The notes under the pieces were generated by a model. It was not told the origin of the DNA. It made no database searches and was given only the letters and a program-made list of their open reading frames with translations. Below, piece after piece: positions 44,510-52,748 of a stretch of DNA of 64,000 bases; within the stretch, counting starts at the first letter, position 1, and every line of letters begins with the position of its first letter. The position numbers were made by a program, and so were the translations under genes. Source of the DNA: Lachnospiraceae bacterium UBA1712 (GTDB lineage: Bacteria; Bacillota; Clostridia; Lachnospirales; Lachnospiraceae); assembly GCA_002317175.1 (NCBI GenBank), contig DCJA01000014.1, positions 33,034 to 97,033 of the forward strand, given 5' to 3'.

Positions 44510-46759
44510 TTATTCTTCCGTTACTTCTCTGAAGTCCTTTACTTCAACTGCTTCATCAAGGTTTGCCTCTACAGCAGTTTCTTCCGCCTTTGACACATCC
44601 TCGGCTTCCTTTACAGCCTCTTCTGACACATTTGTCACAACCGTCTGCTTGTCTGTGTCATTTCCTTCAGACAAATCTCCCGCTGCCTTATCTACTGACT
44701 CAGCCTTGTTTTCATCATCGGATTTAGTTTCGGCATTTTCCTCTGGCTCAGGAATACCCTTGAGCTGTCTGAAAATCTTCATAAATTCCTTGCCTGTAAT
44801 AGTTTCCTTTTCAATAAGGAACTTGGCAAGTTCATCCATAACCTCTCTGTTTTCTGTAAGAAGTTCTTTAGCCTTTGCATAGCTTTCAGCCAACAGTTCC
44901 TTGACCTCATCATCAACTACAGCAGCTGTAGCATCTGCACAGTTAAGAGTGGCATTACCTGAAAGATACTTATTCTCAACAGTTGCAAGTCCCATAAGTC
45001 CAAATCTCTTACTCATACCATACTGTGTAATCATAGACTTAGCCAGATCAGTTGCCTTCTCGATATCGTTACTAGCACCTGTAGTAACTGTATCAAAAAC
45101 AAGCTCTTCTGCAGCTCGTCCACCAAGAGTACTTACGAGCATATCCCTAAGCTCTGCTTCTGTATTAAGGAATTTTTCTTCCTCCGGAACCTGCATTACA
45201 TATCCAAGCGCACCCATAGTTCTTGGAATAATGGTAATCTTCTGTACTGGCTCAGAATTCTTCTGTAATGCTGCAATAAGAGCATGACCAATCTCATGGT
45301 AGGATACAATCTCACGTTCCTTTTTGCTCATGATACGGTCTTTCTTTTCCTTACCAACGAGAACCTGCTCAACAGCTTCAAATAAGTCTTTCTGACTTAC
45401 ATATTCTCTCTTATTCTTAACTGCATTAATAGCAGCTTCGTTAATCATATTTGCAAGATCTGAACCTACTGCTCCTGAAGTAGCTAAAGCTATCTCATTA
45501 AGATCAACAGTCTCATCCATGTGTACATTCTTGGCGTGAACCTTAAGAATCTCCACACGTCCCTTTAAATCTGGCTTATCAACAATAATTCTTCTGTCAA
45601 AACGTCCAGGTCTGAGCAGGGCTTTATCAAGAATTTCTGGTCTGTTTGTTGCACCAAGTACCAGAACACCTTTGGCAGGATCAAAACCATCCATCTCACT
45701 TAACAGCTGATTGAGGGTTTGTTCTCTTTCTTCATTACCACCACCGTACTTGCTGTCTCGGCTTCTACCAATTGCATCAATCTCATCAATGAAAATGATA
45801 CATGGAGCATTTTTATTAGCTTCCTTAAACAAATCTCTTACACGGCTGGCACCAACACCAACATACAGCTCTATAAAATCTGAACCTGTAAGAGAGAAAA
45901 ATGGTACATGAGCCTCACCTGCAACAGCCTTTGCTAAAAGTGTTTTACCTGTTCCTGGAGGTCCTACAAGAAGAGCTCCTTTTGGAAGCTTAGCTCCAAT
46001 CTTTGTATACTTTGATGGATCATGAAGAAAATCTACCACCTCGACTAATGACTCTTTTGCTTCATCCTCACCTGCAACATCAGCAAAGGTTACTCCTGTT
46101 TCCTTCTGCACATAAACCTTGGCATTGCTCTTACCTACACCCATAGGTCCACCGCCGCCTGACATCTTCTTATATGCAAAGTTAAGAAGAAGCCAGATAA
46201 GTAAAATAGGCAGAATATACTGCAGAATAATAGATAAAATCCAGCCAGAATTGTCTGGAATATAAGTTTTGATCTCTACACCAGCCTTGGAGAGTCGTTC
46301 CACCAGCTGATCTCCACTTTCGGTGATACCTGTATAATATGTAATCTGTGGTGTACTTGCACCAAATGGATTAATCACAGGTGAATAGATATCCTGCTCA
46401 CTACTATCTGTTGTCTGAGATTCTTCCTTTGGAATAATTGTAAGTGTATCAGATCCTATCTCAACTCTTTCAATCTCACCTGCATCCAGCTTCTGAATGA
46501 ATTCATCATAACTAATCTCTTTTGAGGTATCGCTCGAAAAAAGATTCATAAACAAGCTCATACTTATCAGAGTAAGCAGAGATGCAATAACAAGAAACAT
46601 CAGACTCTGCTTTTTAGGAGGCATGCCTGATCCATTCTTATTGCCATTGTTATTGTTATTTCCGCTGCCATTATTTTGCTTATTATTACCATTCTGGCCG
46701 CTGTAACCACCCTTATCAGATCCTGAATTAGGGTTGCCCTGTCCTTCGTATTTGTCCAT
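44510..46759 (-). CDS. ftsH: ATP-dependent zinc metalloprotease FtsH
   Basis: This membrane-bound AAA+ protease degrades misassembled membrane proteins and regulators. Seen: 749 residues from the ATG at 46759 (the family is usually about 600-680). An N-terminal Asn/Gly-rich low-complexity segment (about 5-45) precedes the first helix. Then come an extracytoplasmic domain, a second helix near 180-200, Walker A GPPGTGKTLL, the SRH region, and the zinc site HEIGH (about 488-492, Ile in place of the common Ala). A Glu-rich acidic tail of about 90 residues ends the protein. GGGAGG precedes the start; an ATG at 46771 lies inside the upstream hairpin. Confidence 0.96.
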   Translation of the reverse strand: MDKYEGQGNPNSGSDKGGYSGQNGNNKQNNGSGNNNNNGNKNGSGMPPKKQSLMFLVIASLLTLISMSLFMNLFSSDTSKEISYDEFIQKLDAGEIERVEIGSDTLTIIPKEESQTTDSSEQDIYSPVINPFGASTPQITYYTGITESGDQLVERLSKAGVEIKTYIPDNSGWILSIILQYILPILLIWLLLNFAYKKMSGGGGPMGVGKSNAKVYVQKETGVTFADVAGEDEAKESLVEVVDFLHDPSKYTKIGAKLPKGALLVGPPGTGKTLLAKAVAGEAHVPFFSLTGSDFIELYVGVGASRVRDLFKEANKNAPCIIFIDEIDAIGRSRDSKYGGGNEEREQTLNQLLSEMDGFDPAKGVLVLGATNRPEILDKALLRPGRFDRRIIVDKPDLKGRVEILKVHAKNVHMDETVDLNEIALATSGAVGSDLANMINEAAINAVKNKREYVSQKDLFEAVEQVLVGKEKKDRIMSKKEREIVSYHEIGHALIAALQKNSEPVQKITIIPRTMGALGYVMQVPEEEKFLNTEAELRDMLVSTLGGRAAEELVFDTVTTGASNDIEKATDLAKSMITQYGMSKRFGLMGLATVENKYLSGNATLNCADATAAVVDDEVKELLAESYAKAKELLTENREVMDELAKFLIEKETITGKEFMKIFRQLKGIPEPEENAETKSDDENKAESVDKAAGDLSEGNDTDKQTVVTNVSEEAVKEAEDVSKAEETAVEANLDEAVEVKDFREVTEE

Positions 46760-46768
46760 AATTCCTCC

Positions 46769-46794
46769 CATGATATTATTTTCCTAATATCATG
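46769..46794 (-). promoter_or_regulatory. Perfect inverted repeat just before the ftsH ribosome site
   Basis: CATGATATTA and TAATATCATG flank six bases (minus strand: GGAAAA). The repeat touches the GGGAGG ribosome site and lies downstream of the promoter, so it is transcribed. It can act as a leader hairpin that limits ribosome access or as an operator for a dimeric repressor. Confidence 0.6.
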
Positions 46795-46814
46795 TTTCTT
46801 TTTTTGTTTTTTCA

Positions 46815-46843
46815 ATTATAAATAGAGATAGTTTCAAAAACAA
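46815..46843 (-). promoter_or_regulatory. SigA-type promoter of the ftsH operon
   Basis: On the minus strand TTGTTT (46843-46838) and TATAAT (46820-46815) are 17 bases apart. Transcription would start near 46808, giving a leader of about 50 bases that contains the inverted repeat at 46769-46794. Confidence 0.7.
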
Positions 46844-46883
46844 TTAAAATTCTGTGAAATATCCGTGTACTTAGTCTAAAACA

Positions 46884-47615
46884 CTACAATGTTGGCTCAA
46901 AACTTGGCATGAGCTGTAATTTAAACAGATTAGCCTTATGTTTTCTGTCTATAAGTTCCTTGTGATCCTGGTCCTCAATAACACCCTCTCTGATGTATCT
47001 GTCCAGCTCAGCATATGTAAATCCAAGATTATCTTCATCTGTCTTCCCACAGAGTCCGTCGCTTGGAGCCTTATCCACCAGTACATCTGGCAGATTAAGC
47101 ACACGACCTATCGCCTTAACCTCCTGAACAGTAAGGTGTGCCAAAGGGCTAAAGTCACCTGCTGCATCACCATATCTTGTCGAATATCCTACCCAGTCTT
47201 CTGAAAGATTGCAGGTATTAGCCACACGTCCATTACAACTTTGTGAAACCGCATATACTGTTGACATTCTAAGTCTTGGAGCAAGATTAATTAGTGTCTG
47301 ATTAGTTAACTCCAAATCTGCTGGAATCGCATTTTTAATGCCTTCATATGCGTCATGAATATTGATAATGTAATGCTTTATTCCAAGATGACTTACCAGG
47401 AGCTTGGACATATCTATATCTGCCTGCTCACCATTAGGCATAAGTACTCCTACTACCCTGTCCTTTCCAAGAGCCTCAACACATAAAGCTGCTACAACAG
47501 AACTGTCCTTTCCACCTGAAATACCTAAAACCGCATTACAGCCTGGTCCATTTTCTTCAAAAAACTGTCTGATCCATGCCACACATTCATCTTTTACCTT
47601 AACTGCATCAAACAT
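46884..47615 (-). CDS. nadE: NH3-dependent NAD+ synthetase
   Basis: This enzyme amidates nicotinic acid adenine dinucleotide to NAD+ using ammonia and ATP. Seen: 243 residues, the short ammonia-dependent form with no glutaminase domain. The ATP pyrophosphatase motif GISGGKDSS, NTCNLSEDWVGYSTRYGD, and PSDGLCGKTDEDNLGFTY (deamido-NAD binding) are present. The ATG at 47615 is chosen because AAAGGAG precedes it; upstream in-frame codons lack one. It is divergent from the SPFH pair. Confidence 0.95.
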   Translation of the reverse strand: MFDAVKVKDECVAWIRQFFEENGPGCNAVLGISGGKDSSVVAALCVEALGKDRVVGVLMPNGEQADIDMSKLLVSHLGIKHYIINIHDAYEGIKNAIPADLELTNQTLINLAPRLRMSTVYAVSQSCNGRVANTCNLSEDWVGYSTRYGDAAGDFSPLAHLTVQEVKAIGRVLNLPDVLVDKAPSDGLCGKTDEDNLGFTYAELDRYIREGVIEDQDHKELIDRKHKANLFKLQLMPSFEPTL

Positions 47616-47677
47616 ATCTATCTCCTTTGTTAAACTCATTTTACTATTTGCACGTCATAACGCTGTAATTATAACAC

Positions 47678-47728
47678 ATTATAGGATGCTATTTGACACA
47701 TTTCATATATTTATGATTTGACTATAAT
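47678..47728. promoter_or_regulatory. Overlapping divergent promoters, nadE and hflK-like gene
   Basis: The hexamer TTTCAT at 47701-47706 can serve both directions. On the plus strand it is 16 bases from TATAAT (47723-47728), for the SPFH genes. On the minus strand it reads ATGAAA, 17 bases from TATAAT (47683-47678), for nadE. The -10 matches are perfect; the -35 matches are moderate. A TTGACA (47693-47698) also lies between. Confidence 0.5.
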
Positions 47729-47774
47729 GCTATATACTTTAGTTCATAAACAATTATTTTATGGAGGAGTGAAT

Positions 47775-48797
47775 ATGTTTAATAAGAAAACTGATCCAAA
47801 CATCGTGGATGATATTGTAAACAGTGGTTCAGGAAAAGTAAAAAAGATTGTTAGCACTACTATCGGCGTAATCATTTTCCTGTTCGTAGTTATTACAATG
47901 CTTTCCAGTGCATACACCGTAGAAGAAACGGAATCAGTTGTTGTTACCACCTTTGGAAAGGCTAAACTGGTGGATGAGAAGGGTCTTCATTTTAAGATTC
48001 CATATATCCAGAAGGCAACAAGTGTAGATACAACAGTAAGAGGTATCAAGATTGGTTACAGCGAAGATTCCAACGGTAATGTCTACAGTGTAGAGCATGA
48101 ATCTATTATGATTACCTCTGATTTCAACTTTATCGACTGTGACTTCTATGTATCATATCAGGTTACTGATCCAATTAAGTATCTGTACAACTCAAGTGAG
48201 CCAGATGAGATTCTTAAAAATATCTCCATGAGCTGTATTCGTTCTACAGTTTCTGCCTACTCAGTTGATACAGCCATCACTACAGGCAAGGCTGAAATCC
48301 AGAGTAATGTTAAGTCAATGATAATTGCAGAGCTTGAGGATGAAGATATTGGTATTACTCTTGTTGATGCCAGCATTCAGGATGTAGAACCACCTACAGA
48401 TGAAGTAATTGAAGCCTTTACCGCAGTTGAAACTGCAAAGCAGGGTAAGGAATCTGCAATCAATGAGGCAAATGCATACAGAAATGAACAGATTCCAGCT
48501 GCTGAAGCCAAGGCTGACCGTATTATTCAGGATGCTGAAGCCAGCAAAACTGCAAGAATCAATGAAGCTAATGGTCAGGTTGCCAGATTCAATGAAGAGT
48601 TCAATGAGTACAAGAACTATCCACTAATTACAAAGCAGCGTATGTTCTTTGAAACCATGGAGGATGTTCTTCCAAAGGTTAAACTTGTTATTGATGGTGG
48701 AGAAACAGATATCACAAAATATTACCCTGTAACTGGTTCCACAATGGAAGCAGGCGTACTCGGTGGAACAGTAGATGATTCTACTGAGACAGAATAG
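47775..48797 (+). CDS. SPFH-domain protein, HflK-like
   Basis: This membrane-anchored prohibitin-family protein has 340 residues from the ATG at 47775. Seen: a single N-terminal helix (about 27-46), then an SPFH domain starting EETESVVVTTFGKAKLVDEKGLHFK. A long Glu/Ala-rich coiled coil follows (about 215-290) and an acidic C-terminus. HflK and HflC form a cage around FtsH in proteobacteria, and ftsH lies 3 kb away on the other strand. The start is set by GGAGG; the frame is open further upstream without a ribosome site. Confidence 0.85.
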   Translation: MFNKKTDPNIVDDIVNSGSGKVKKIVSTTIGVIIFLFVVITMLSSAYTVEETESVVVTTFGKAKLVDEKGLHFKIPYIQKATSVDTTVRGIKIGYSEDSNGNVYSVEHESIMITSDFNFIDCDFYVSYQVTDPIKYLYNSSEPDEILKNISMSCIRSTVSAYSVDTAITTGKAEIQSNVKSMIIAELEDEDIGITLVDASIQDVEPPTDEVIEAFTAVETAKQGKESAINEANAYRNEQIPAAEAKADRIIQDAEASKTARINEANGQVARFNEEFNEYKNYPLITKQRMFFETMEDVLPKVKLVIDGGETDITKYYPVTGSTMEAGVLGGTVDDSTETE

Positions 48798-48809
48798 GGG
48801 GACACGAAT

Positions 48810-49790
48810 ATGAAAAAACTTGGAAAAGCACTAATTATAATTATTATTATCGCAATTATTATAGTTGTTCCTTCCTGTCTATATACAACACAGGAAAATG
48901 AGTTCTCTGTAGTAAAACAGTTTGGTAAAATCGTTGCTACAACTGATGTAGCCGGCCTGCATACCAAGGTTCCATTTGTTCAGACAGTTAACTCTGTAAC
49001 AAAAGCTACTCAGATATATGACCTTCCTGCATCTGAGGTTATTACTTCAGACAAAAAGACAATGATTGTAGATGCATACGTTCTCTGGAGTGTTAAGGAT
49101 GTTAAGCTCTATACACAGTCTCTTAACTCAAGTGCTCAGATAGCACAGGGAAGAATTGACGTAATTGTATACAATGCTATAAAGACAACTATTTCTTCCA
49201 TGACTCAGGATGAGCTTATTGCCAGCCGTGATACAGCTATGAAAATAAGTGCTACTGAAAGCACTATGGATGATATTAGTATCAATGATATTACTACTGA
49301 AGAACTTGAAACAGAAGTGTCTACAAACACAGATACACAGATCATTGTAATTTCAGATCTTCTTCAGAAATGCATTGGTGATCAATGCAAACAGTACGGT
49401 ATCGAAATATCTGATGTAAAAATTAAGGTTCTTGATCTTCCAGATGAGAATAAGGAAGCTGTTTATACTCGTATGATTACAGAGCGTAATAATATTGCTG
49501 CTGCTTATAAAGCGCAGGGTGAATCAGAAGCTCAGATTATTAAGAACACAACAGATAAAGAAGTATCCGTAATGTTATCAGAGGCCTCTGCTAAAGCTGA
49601 AAAGACAGTTGCTGAAGGTGAAGCAGAATATATGAGGGTACTTTCAGATGCATACAACGATGAAGAGAAAGCTGATTTCTATCTCTTCTCTCTTCAGTTA
49701 GATGCTCTTAAAGAATCTGTTACAAAGGGCAACACCACATTATTCCTTGATAAGGACAGCCCAGTGGCTCAGATCTTTGCAGGAAACTAA
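48810..49790 (+). CDS. SPFH-domain protein, HflC-like
   Basis: This is the partner of the preceding gene (12-base gap): 326 residues with one N-terminal helix of Ile-rich sequence (about 8-24), the SPFH domain (NEFSVVKQFGKIV, DLPASEVITSDKKTM) and a coiled coil with Ala/Glu repeats near 240-275. It ends FLDKDSPVAQIFAG, like HflC. The C-terminal third carries the ERNNIAAAYKAQGESEA motif seen in HflC. A 60-residue segment with Ser/Thr/Asp-rich sequence (about 145-180) looks like an insertion compared with the typical form. It probably complexes with the HflK-like protein and FtsH. Confidence 0.87.
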   Translation: MKKLGKALIIIIIIAIIIVVPSCLYTTQENEFSVVKQFGKIVATTDVAGLHTKVPFVQTVNSVTKATQIYDLPASEVITSDKKTMIVDAYVLWSVKDVKLYTQSLNSSAQIAQGRIDVIVYNAIKTTISSMTQDELIASRDTAMKISATESTMDDISINDITTEELETEVSTNTDTQIIVISDLLQKCIGDQCKQYGIEISDVKIKVLDLPDENKEAVYTRMITERNNIAAAYKAQGESEAQIIKNTTDKEVSVMLSEASAKAEKTVAEGEAEYMRVLSDAYNDEEKADFYLFSLQLDALKESVTKGNTTLFLDKDSPVAQIFAGN

Positions 49791-49856
49791 TAATATCTCT
49801 TCAACAAAGAGCGTGTAGCATGAGCAAATGATGCCATAACTACACTTCTTAGATAT

Positions 49857-49912
49857 AAAAATACCGACTTCCAGTCATTAGTATTAAGCTAATAATTGGA
49901 GTCGGTATTTTA
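49857..49912. terminator. Bidirectional terminator after the SPFH pair
   Basis: AAAATACCGACT and AGTCGGTATTTT form a long stem with an extended loop that can fold further. A-runs and T-runs lie on both sides. It separates two converging transcription units. Confidence 0.85.
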
Positions 49913-49937
49913 TTTGCTATTATTCATTTGTGCAAAT

Positions 49938-50621
49938 CTAAATATATGTAACAGTTATATTACCAAATCCTACGTTACCAGTAATCTTTACCTTTGGACT
50001 TCCTGTTGTGATGCTTCTGTTTTTCTCTTCAACTCCACCAAACATTGCTGTTGCTTCGTTGGTAACATACCATTCCTTTGGAACATAAAGATTAATGCTT
50101 CCGAACTTATCATCTACATGAATTATAGCCTCATCACAATGTATCTGAGCGTCATCAAAATATACTTTAACTTCACCAAATGAGCAGTTGATGTTAGCTC
50201 TTTCAAAGTTGTCAGCCTTTACATATTTTACAGCAGATTCAAAACTGTTAGAAAAGGTAAAAGTATTGTCTGTTACTGTATCATCTGCTACTTCACTGTA
50301 TTCTATATAGTCTGCCGCATTTTTCTTACTTTTGTTTCCAAAAAGAATTCCCAAACCTATAGTTCCAAATATGGCTGCTCCAATAACTGAACTAGGAGAA
50401 ACATAGTTCTTCGCAAATAATACAACCAGAAATGCAACTGGGAATAGGATACTACCCCAATCCCTACGCCTTAATCCGTCTATCAGCCAGCTTACCAGTA
50501 ATGCAGCTATTATTAGTTTCCATGAAAAGATATCCTCAAGTATACCAAATCCTTTTAACAGTATCAGTCCAGCCAAAATAATAAATATAATGCCCCAGAC
50601 CGTATTTTTCTTCTTACTCAT
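49938..50621 (-). CDS. LiaF-like membrane protein
   Basis: This 227-residue protein has four short N-terminal helices (about 8-25, 32-46, 55-70, 78-97) and a soluble C-terminal beta-rich domain with FERANINCSFGEVKVYFDDA. That domain corresponds to the LiaF/DUF2154-like fold, which in Bacillus inhibits the LiaRS envelope-stress system. Here the partner is a LytTR regulator whose gene overlaps by four bases, not a LiaRS pair. A regulatory role at the membrane is inferred. Confidence 0.78.
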   Translation of the reverse strand: MSKKKNTVWGIIFIILAGLILLKGFGILEDIFSWKLIIAALLVSWLIDGLRRRDWGSILFPVAFLVVLFAKNYVSPSSVIGAAIFGTIGLGILFGNKSKKNAADYIEYSEVADDTVTDNTFTFSNSFESAVKYVKADNFERANINCSFGEVKVYFDDAQIHCDEAIIHVDDKFGSINLYVPKEWYVTNEATAMFGGVEEKNRSITTGSPKVKITGNVGFGNITVTYI

Positions 50622-51079
50622 AATAAACTCCTTTTCTCTTCCATCTTCTCTATCAGGGCCTTGTAATAGTGCCTTGATACATATACCTGTTTATGTGTAT
50701 CTCTGAATGAAACAACACTGGATGCATAAAGATTTCTATCAATTGCAAATATTCTCTTTATATTAAGAATAGTTGATTTTGATACCCTCATAAAATATGC
50801 AGGAAGCAACTGCTCTAGCTCATATAGCTTATACCTGATCTCATAGCTGTCATCTATTGTATGAGCACTGATACCTTTTTCATCAGTCTCAAAAAACAGA
50901 ATCTCTTCAACGGACAGATACACTCTTGTATCACCCTTATAAAACTCCAGGGCTTTTGTTGCTCTTGTTGCTTCAGTGATAATACTTTGTAGTTGTGAAA
51001 TCTCCGGTGTAAGGCTTGGAGCTTTAATAATGATCTCCTGCTCCTCTAAACCTTCATCCAGTTCAATTCTTATTTTCAT
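50618..51079 (-). CDS. LytTR-family DNA-binding regulator
   Basis: This 153-residue protein has an N-terminal segment of about 50 residues (KIRIELDEGLEEQEIIIKAP) and a C-terminal LytTR DNA-binding domain (about 55-150). Seen: VEEILFFETDEKGI, the YELEQLLPAYFMRVSKSTI core and NIKRIFAIDRN. It has no receiver domain. The start at 51079 is chosen because it follows AAAGGA at fair spacing; the frame stays open to 51310 across the terminator of the upstream gene and is not believed. LytTR/LiaF-like pairs are probably self-regulated; matching direct repeats lie upstream. Confidence 0.85.
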   Translation of the reverse strand: MKIRIELDEGLEEQEIIIKAPSLTPEISQLQSIITEATRATKALEFYKGDTRVYLSVEEILFFETDEKGISAHTIDDSYEIRYKLYELEQLLPAYFMRVSKSTILNIKRIFAIDRNLYASSVVSFRDTHKQVYVSRHYYKALIEKMEEKRSLL

Positions 51080-51108
51080 GTTAATATTCTTATCCGATTC
51101 CTTTACCA

Positions 51109-51151
51109 ATGTAAATAAGTTTGATGTAAGAGGTAAATATATTAATGTAAG
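51109..51151 (-). promoter_or_regulatory. Direct repeats upstream of the LytTR gene
   Basis: On the minus strand CTTACAT occurs at 51151-51145 and 51130-51124, exactly 21 bases apart. A third related TTTACAT lies at 51115-51109, 15 bases further. Two repeats on one helix face, two turns apart, is the layout of known LytTR-domain binding sites, so this may be an autoregulatory operator. Confidence 0.5.
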
Positions 51152-51156
51152 ATGCA

Positions 51157-51186
51157 AATATCCTCCAGTAAAAACTGGAGGATATT
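51157..51186 (-). terminator. Hairpin terminator after the DUF1846 gene
   Basis: AATATCCTCCAGT and ACTGGAGGATATT form a perfect 13-bp stem around four bases, starting two bases after the stop codon. The T-run is short, so termination may be partial. Confidence 0.7.
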
Positions 51187-51188
51187 GA

Positions 51189-52676
51189 TTAGTGCTTATG
51201 ATATTTCTTATTATCTGATTCGTATTTTGGTTCACAGGTAAGATGAATACCAAGCTTTTTAAATGTGTTTTCATCAACTGATGAAAGCATAACCGATGAA
51301 TGAGCATCACAGGACTTTAACTTTGAAAGCTGGTCAAGTGCAAGCGCTGCATCCGGATTGCTGGCTGCTGAAGTTGATAAAGCAATCAATATCTCATCTG
51401 TATGTAATCTTGGATTATGACTTCCAAGATATTCTGTCTTTAACTTCTGAATAGGCTCAATTGCTTCAGGACTAACAAGATGAAGCTTATGGTCAAGTCC
51501 CGCAAGTACCTTAACTGCATTGAGCAATGCTGCTGCAGATGCACCCAAAAGATCAGTAGTCTTACCTGTCACAATAGTTCCATCTGGGAGCTCAATTGCT
51601 ACTGCAGGATGTCCAGTTTCTTCTTCCCTATTAAGGGCTGCTCCTACTACTGCTCTGTTTTCAACAGTAAGTGAAGCCTGCTTCATAAGAAGTTCCAGCT
51701 TAAATAAATCTTCCTTTACTTCTTTTCCACGTCTTCTGTCATATAAACACTTATAATATCTTCTAATTATCTCCTGATTTGAGGCTTCCTTGCAGGCTTC
51801 ATCATCTACGATACAGTTTCCTGCCATGTTGACACCCATATCAGTAGGTGACTTGTATGGACTCTCCCCGAGAATCTCCTCAAAAATAGCATTTAATACA
51901 GGGAAAATCTCAACATCTCTGTTGTAGTTAACAGTTGTCTCTCCATATGCCTCAAGATGGAAAGGATCAATCATATTAACATCATTAAGATCTGCTGTAG
52001 CTGCTTCATATGCGATATTAACTGGATGCTTAAGTGGAAGATTCCAAATTGGGAAGGTCTCAAATTTGGCATAACCAGCCTTAATTCCTCTCTTATTCTC
52101 ATGATAAAGCTGAGACAAACATGTTGCCATTTTTCCACTTCCTGGTCCAGGAGCTGTAATTACAACAAGTGGACGTGTGGTCTCTATGTAATCATTTTTT
52201 CCAAGACCATCTTCACTTACGATAGTCTCAACATCACTTGGATATCCCGCAATATTGTAATGTTTGAAGGTCTTTACTCCAAGCTCGTTAAGTCTCTTCA
52301 TAAATTTATCTGCTGAAGCCTGTCCTGCATAACGAGTAACGCATACGCTTCCAACGTACAGATCTCTGCCCTGGAATGCATCTATAAGTCTAAGAACATC
52401 TTCATCATAGGTAATACCATAATCACCACGAATCTTATTGGCTTCAATATCAGCTGCGCTGATTACTATTACGATCTCAGCCTGATCCTTAATCTGCATA
52501 AGCATCTTGAGCTTACTATCCGGCTCAAAGCCAGGTAATACTCTTGATGCATGGAAATCATCAAAAAGCTTTCCACCAAATTCAAGGTAAAGCTTGTTGT
52601 CAAACTTCTGAATTCTTTCTTTAATATGCTCTGACTGCATTTTCAGGTATTTGTCATTATCAAATCCTATTTTCAT
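51189..52676 (-). CDS. DUF1846 family protein
   Basis: This cytosolic protein of 495 residues belongs to the DUF1846 family, found across Firmicutes with solved structures but no settled function. Seen: the N-terminal FDNDKYLKMQSEHI, a P-loop-like APGPGSGKMATCLSQLYHEN (about 176-195) and NIAYEAATADLNDVNMIDPFHL. These are strongly conserved in the family as I recall it. A consensus promoter lies upstream (52715-52743), so it is probably monocistronic. The glycine-rich loop suggests nucleotide binding (inference). Confidence 0.88.
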   Translation of the reverse strand: MKIGFDNDKYLKMQSEHIKERIQKFDNKLYLEFGGKLFDDFHASRVLPGFEPDSKLKMLMQIKDQAEIVIVISAADIEANKIRGDYGITYDEDVLRLIDAFQGRDLYVGSVCVTRYAGQASADKFMKRLNELGVKTFKHYNIAGYPSDVETIVSEDGLGKNDYIETTRPLVVITAPGPGSGKMATCLSQLYHENKRGIKAGYAKFETFPIWNLPLKHPVNIAYEAATADLNDVNMIDPFHLEAYGETTVNYNRDVEIFPVLNAIFEEILGESPYKSPTDMGVNMAGNCIVDDEACKEASNQEIIRRYYKCLYDRRRGKEVKEDLFKLELLMKQASLTVENRAVVGAALNREEETGHPAVAIELPDGTIVTGKTTDLLGASAAALLNAVKVLAGLDHKLHLVSPEAIEPIQKLKTEYLGSHNPRLHTDEILIALSTSAASNPDAALALDQLSKLKSCDAHSSVMLSSVDENTFKKLGIHLTCEPKYESDNKKYHKH

Positions 52677-52714
52677 CCCGATGTCCTCACTATTTGCCTA
52701 TTCTTAAAAAAATA

Positions 52715-52743
52715 ATTATATGACTGTAATCCTTTCATTGCAA
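52715..52743 (-). promoter_or_regulatory. SigA-type promoter of the DUF1846 gene
   Basis: On the minus strand TTGCAA (52743-52738) and TATAAT (52720-52715) are 17 bases apart, in the 72-base gap after the histidine kinase gene. Confidence 0.72.
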
Positions 52744-52748
52744 GATTT

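Noticed and set aside
51080..51310. Longer LytTR protein from the upstream in-frame start
   Set aside because: It would run through the terminator hairpin and the end of the DUF1846 gene.
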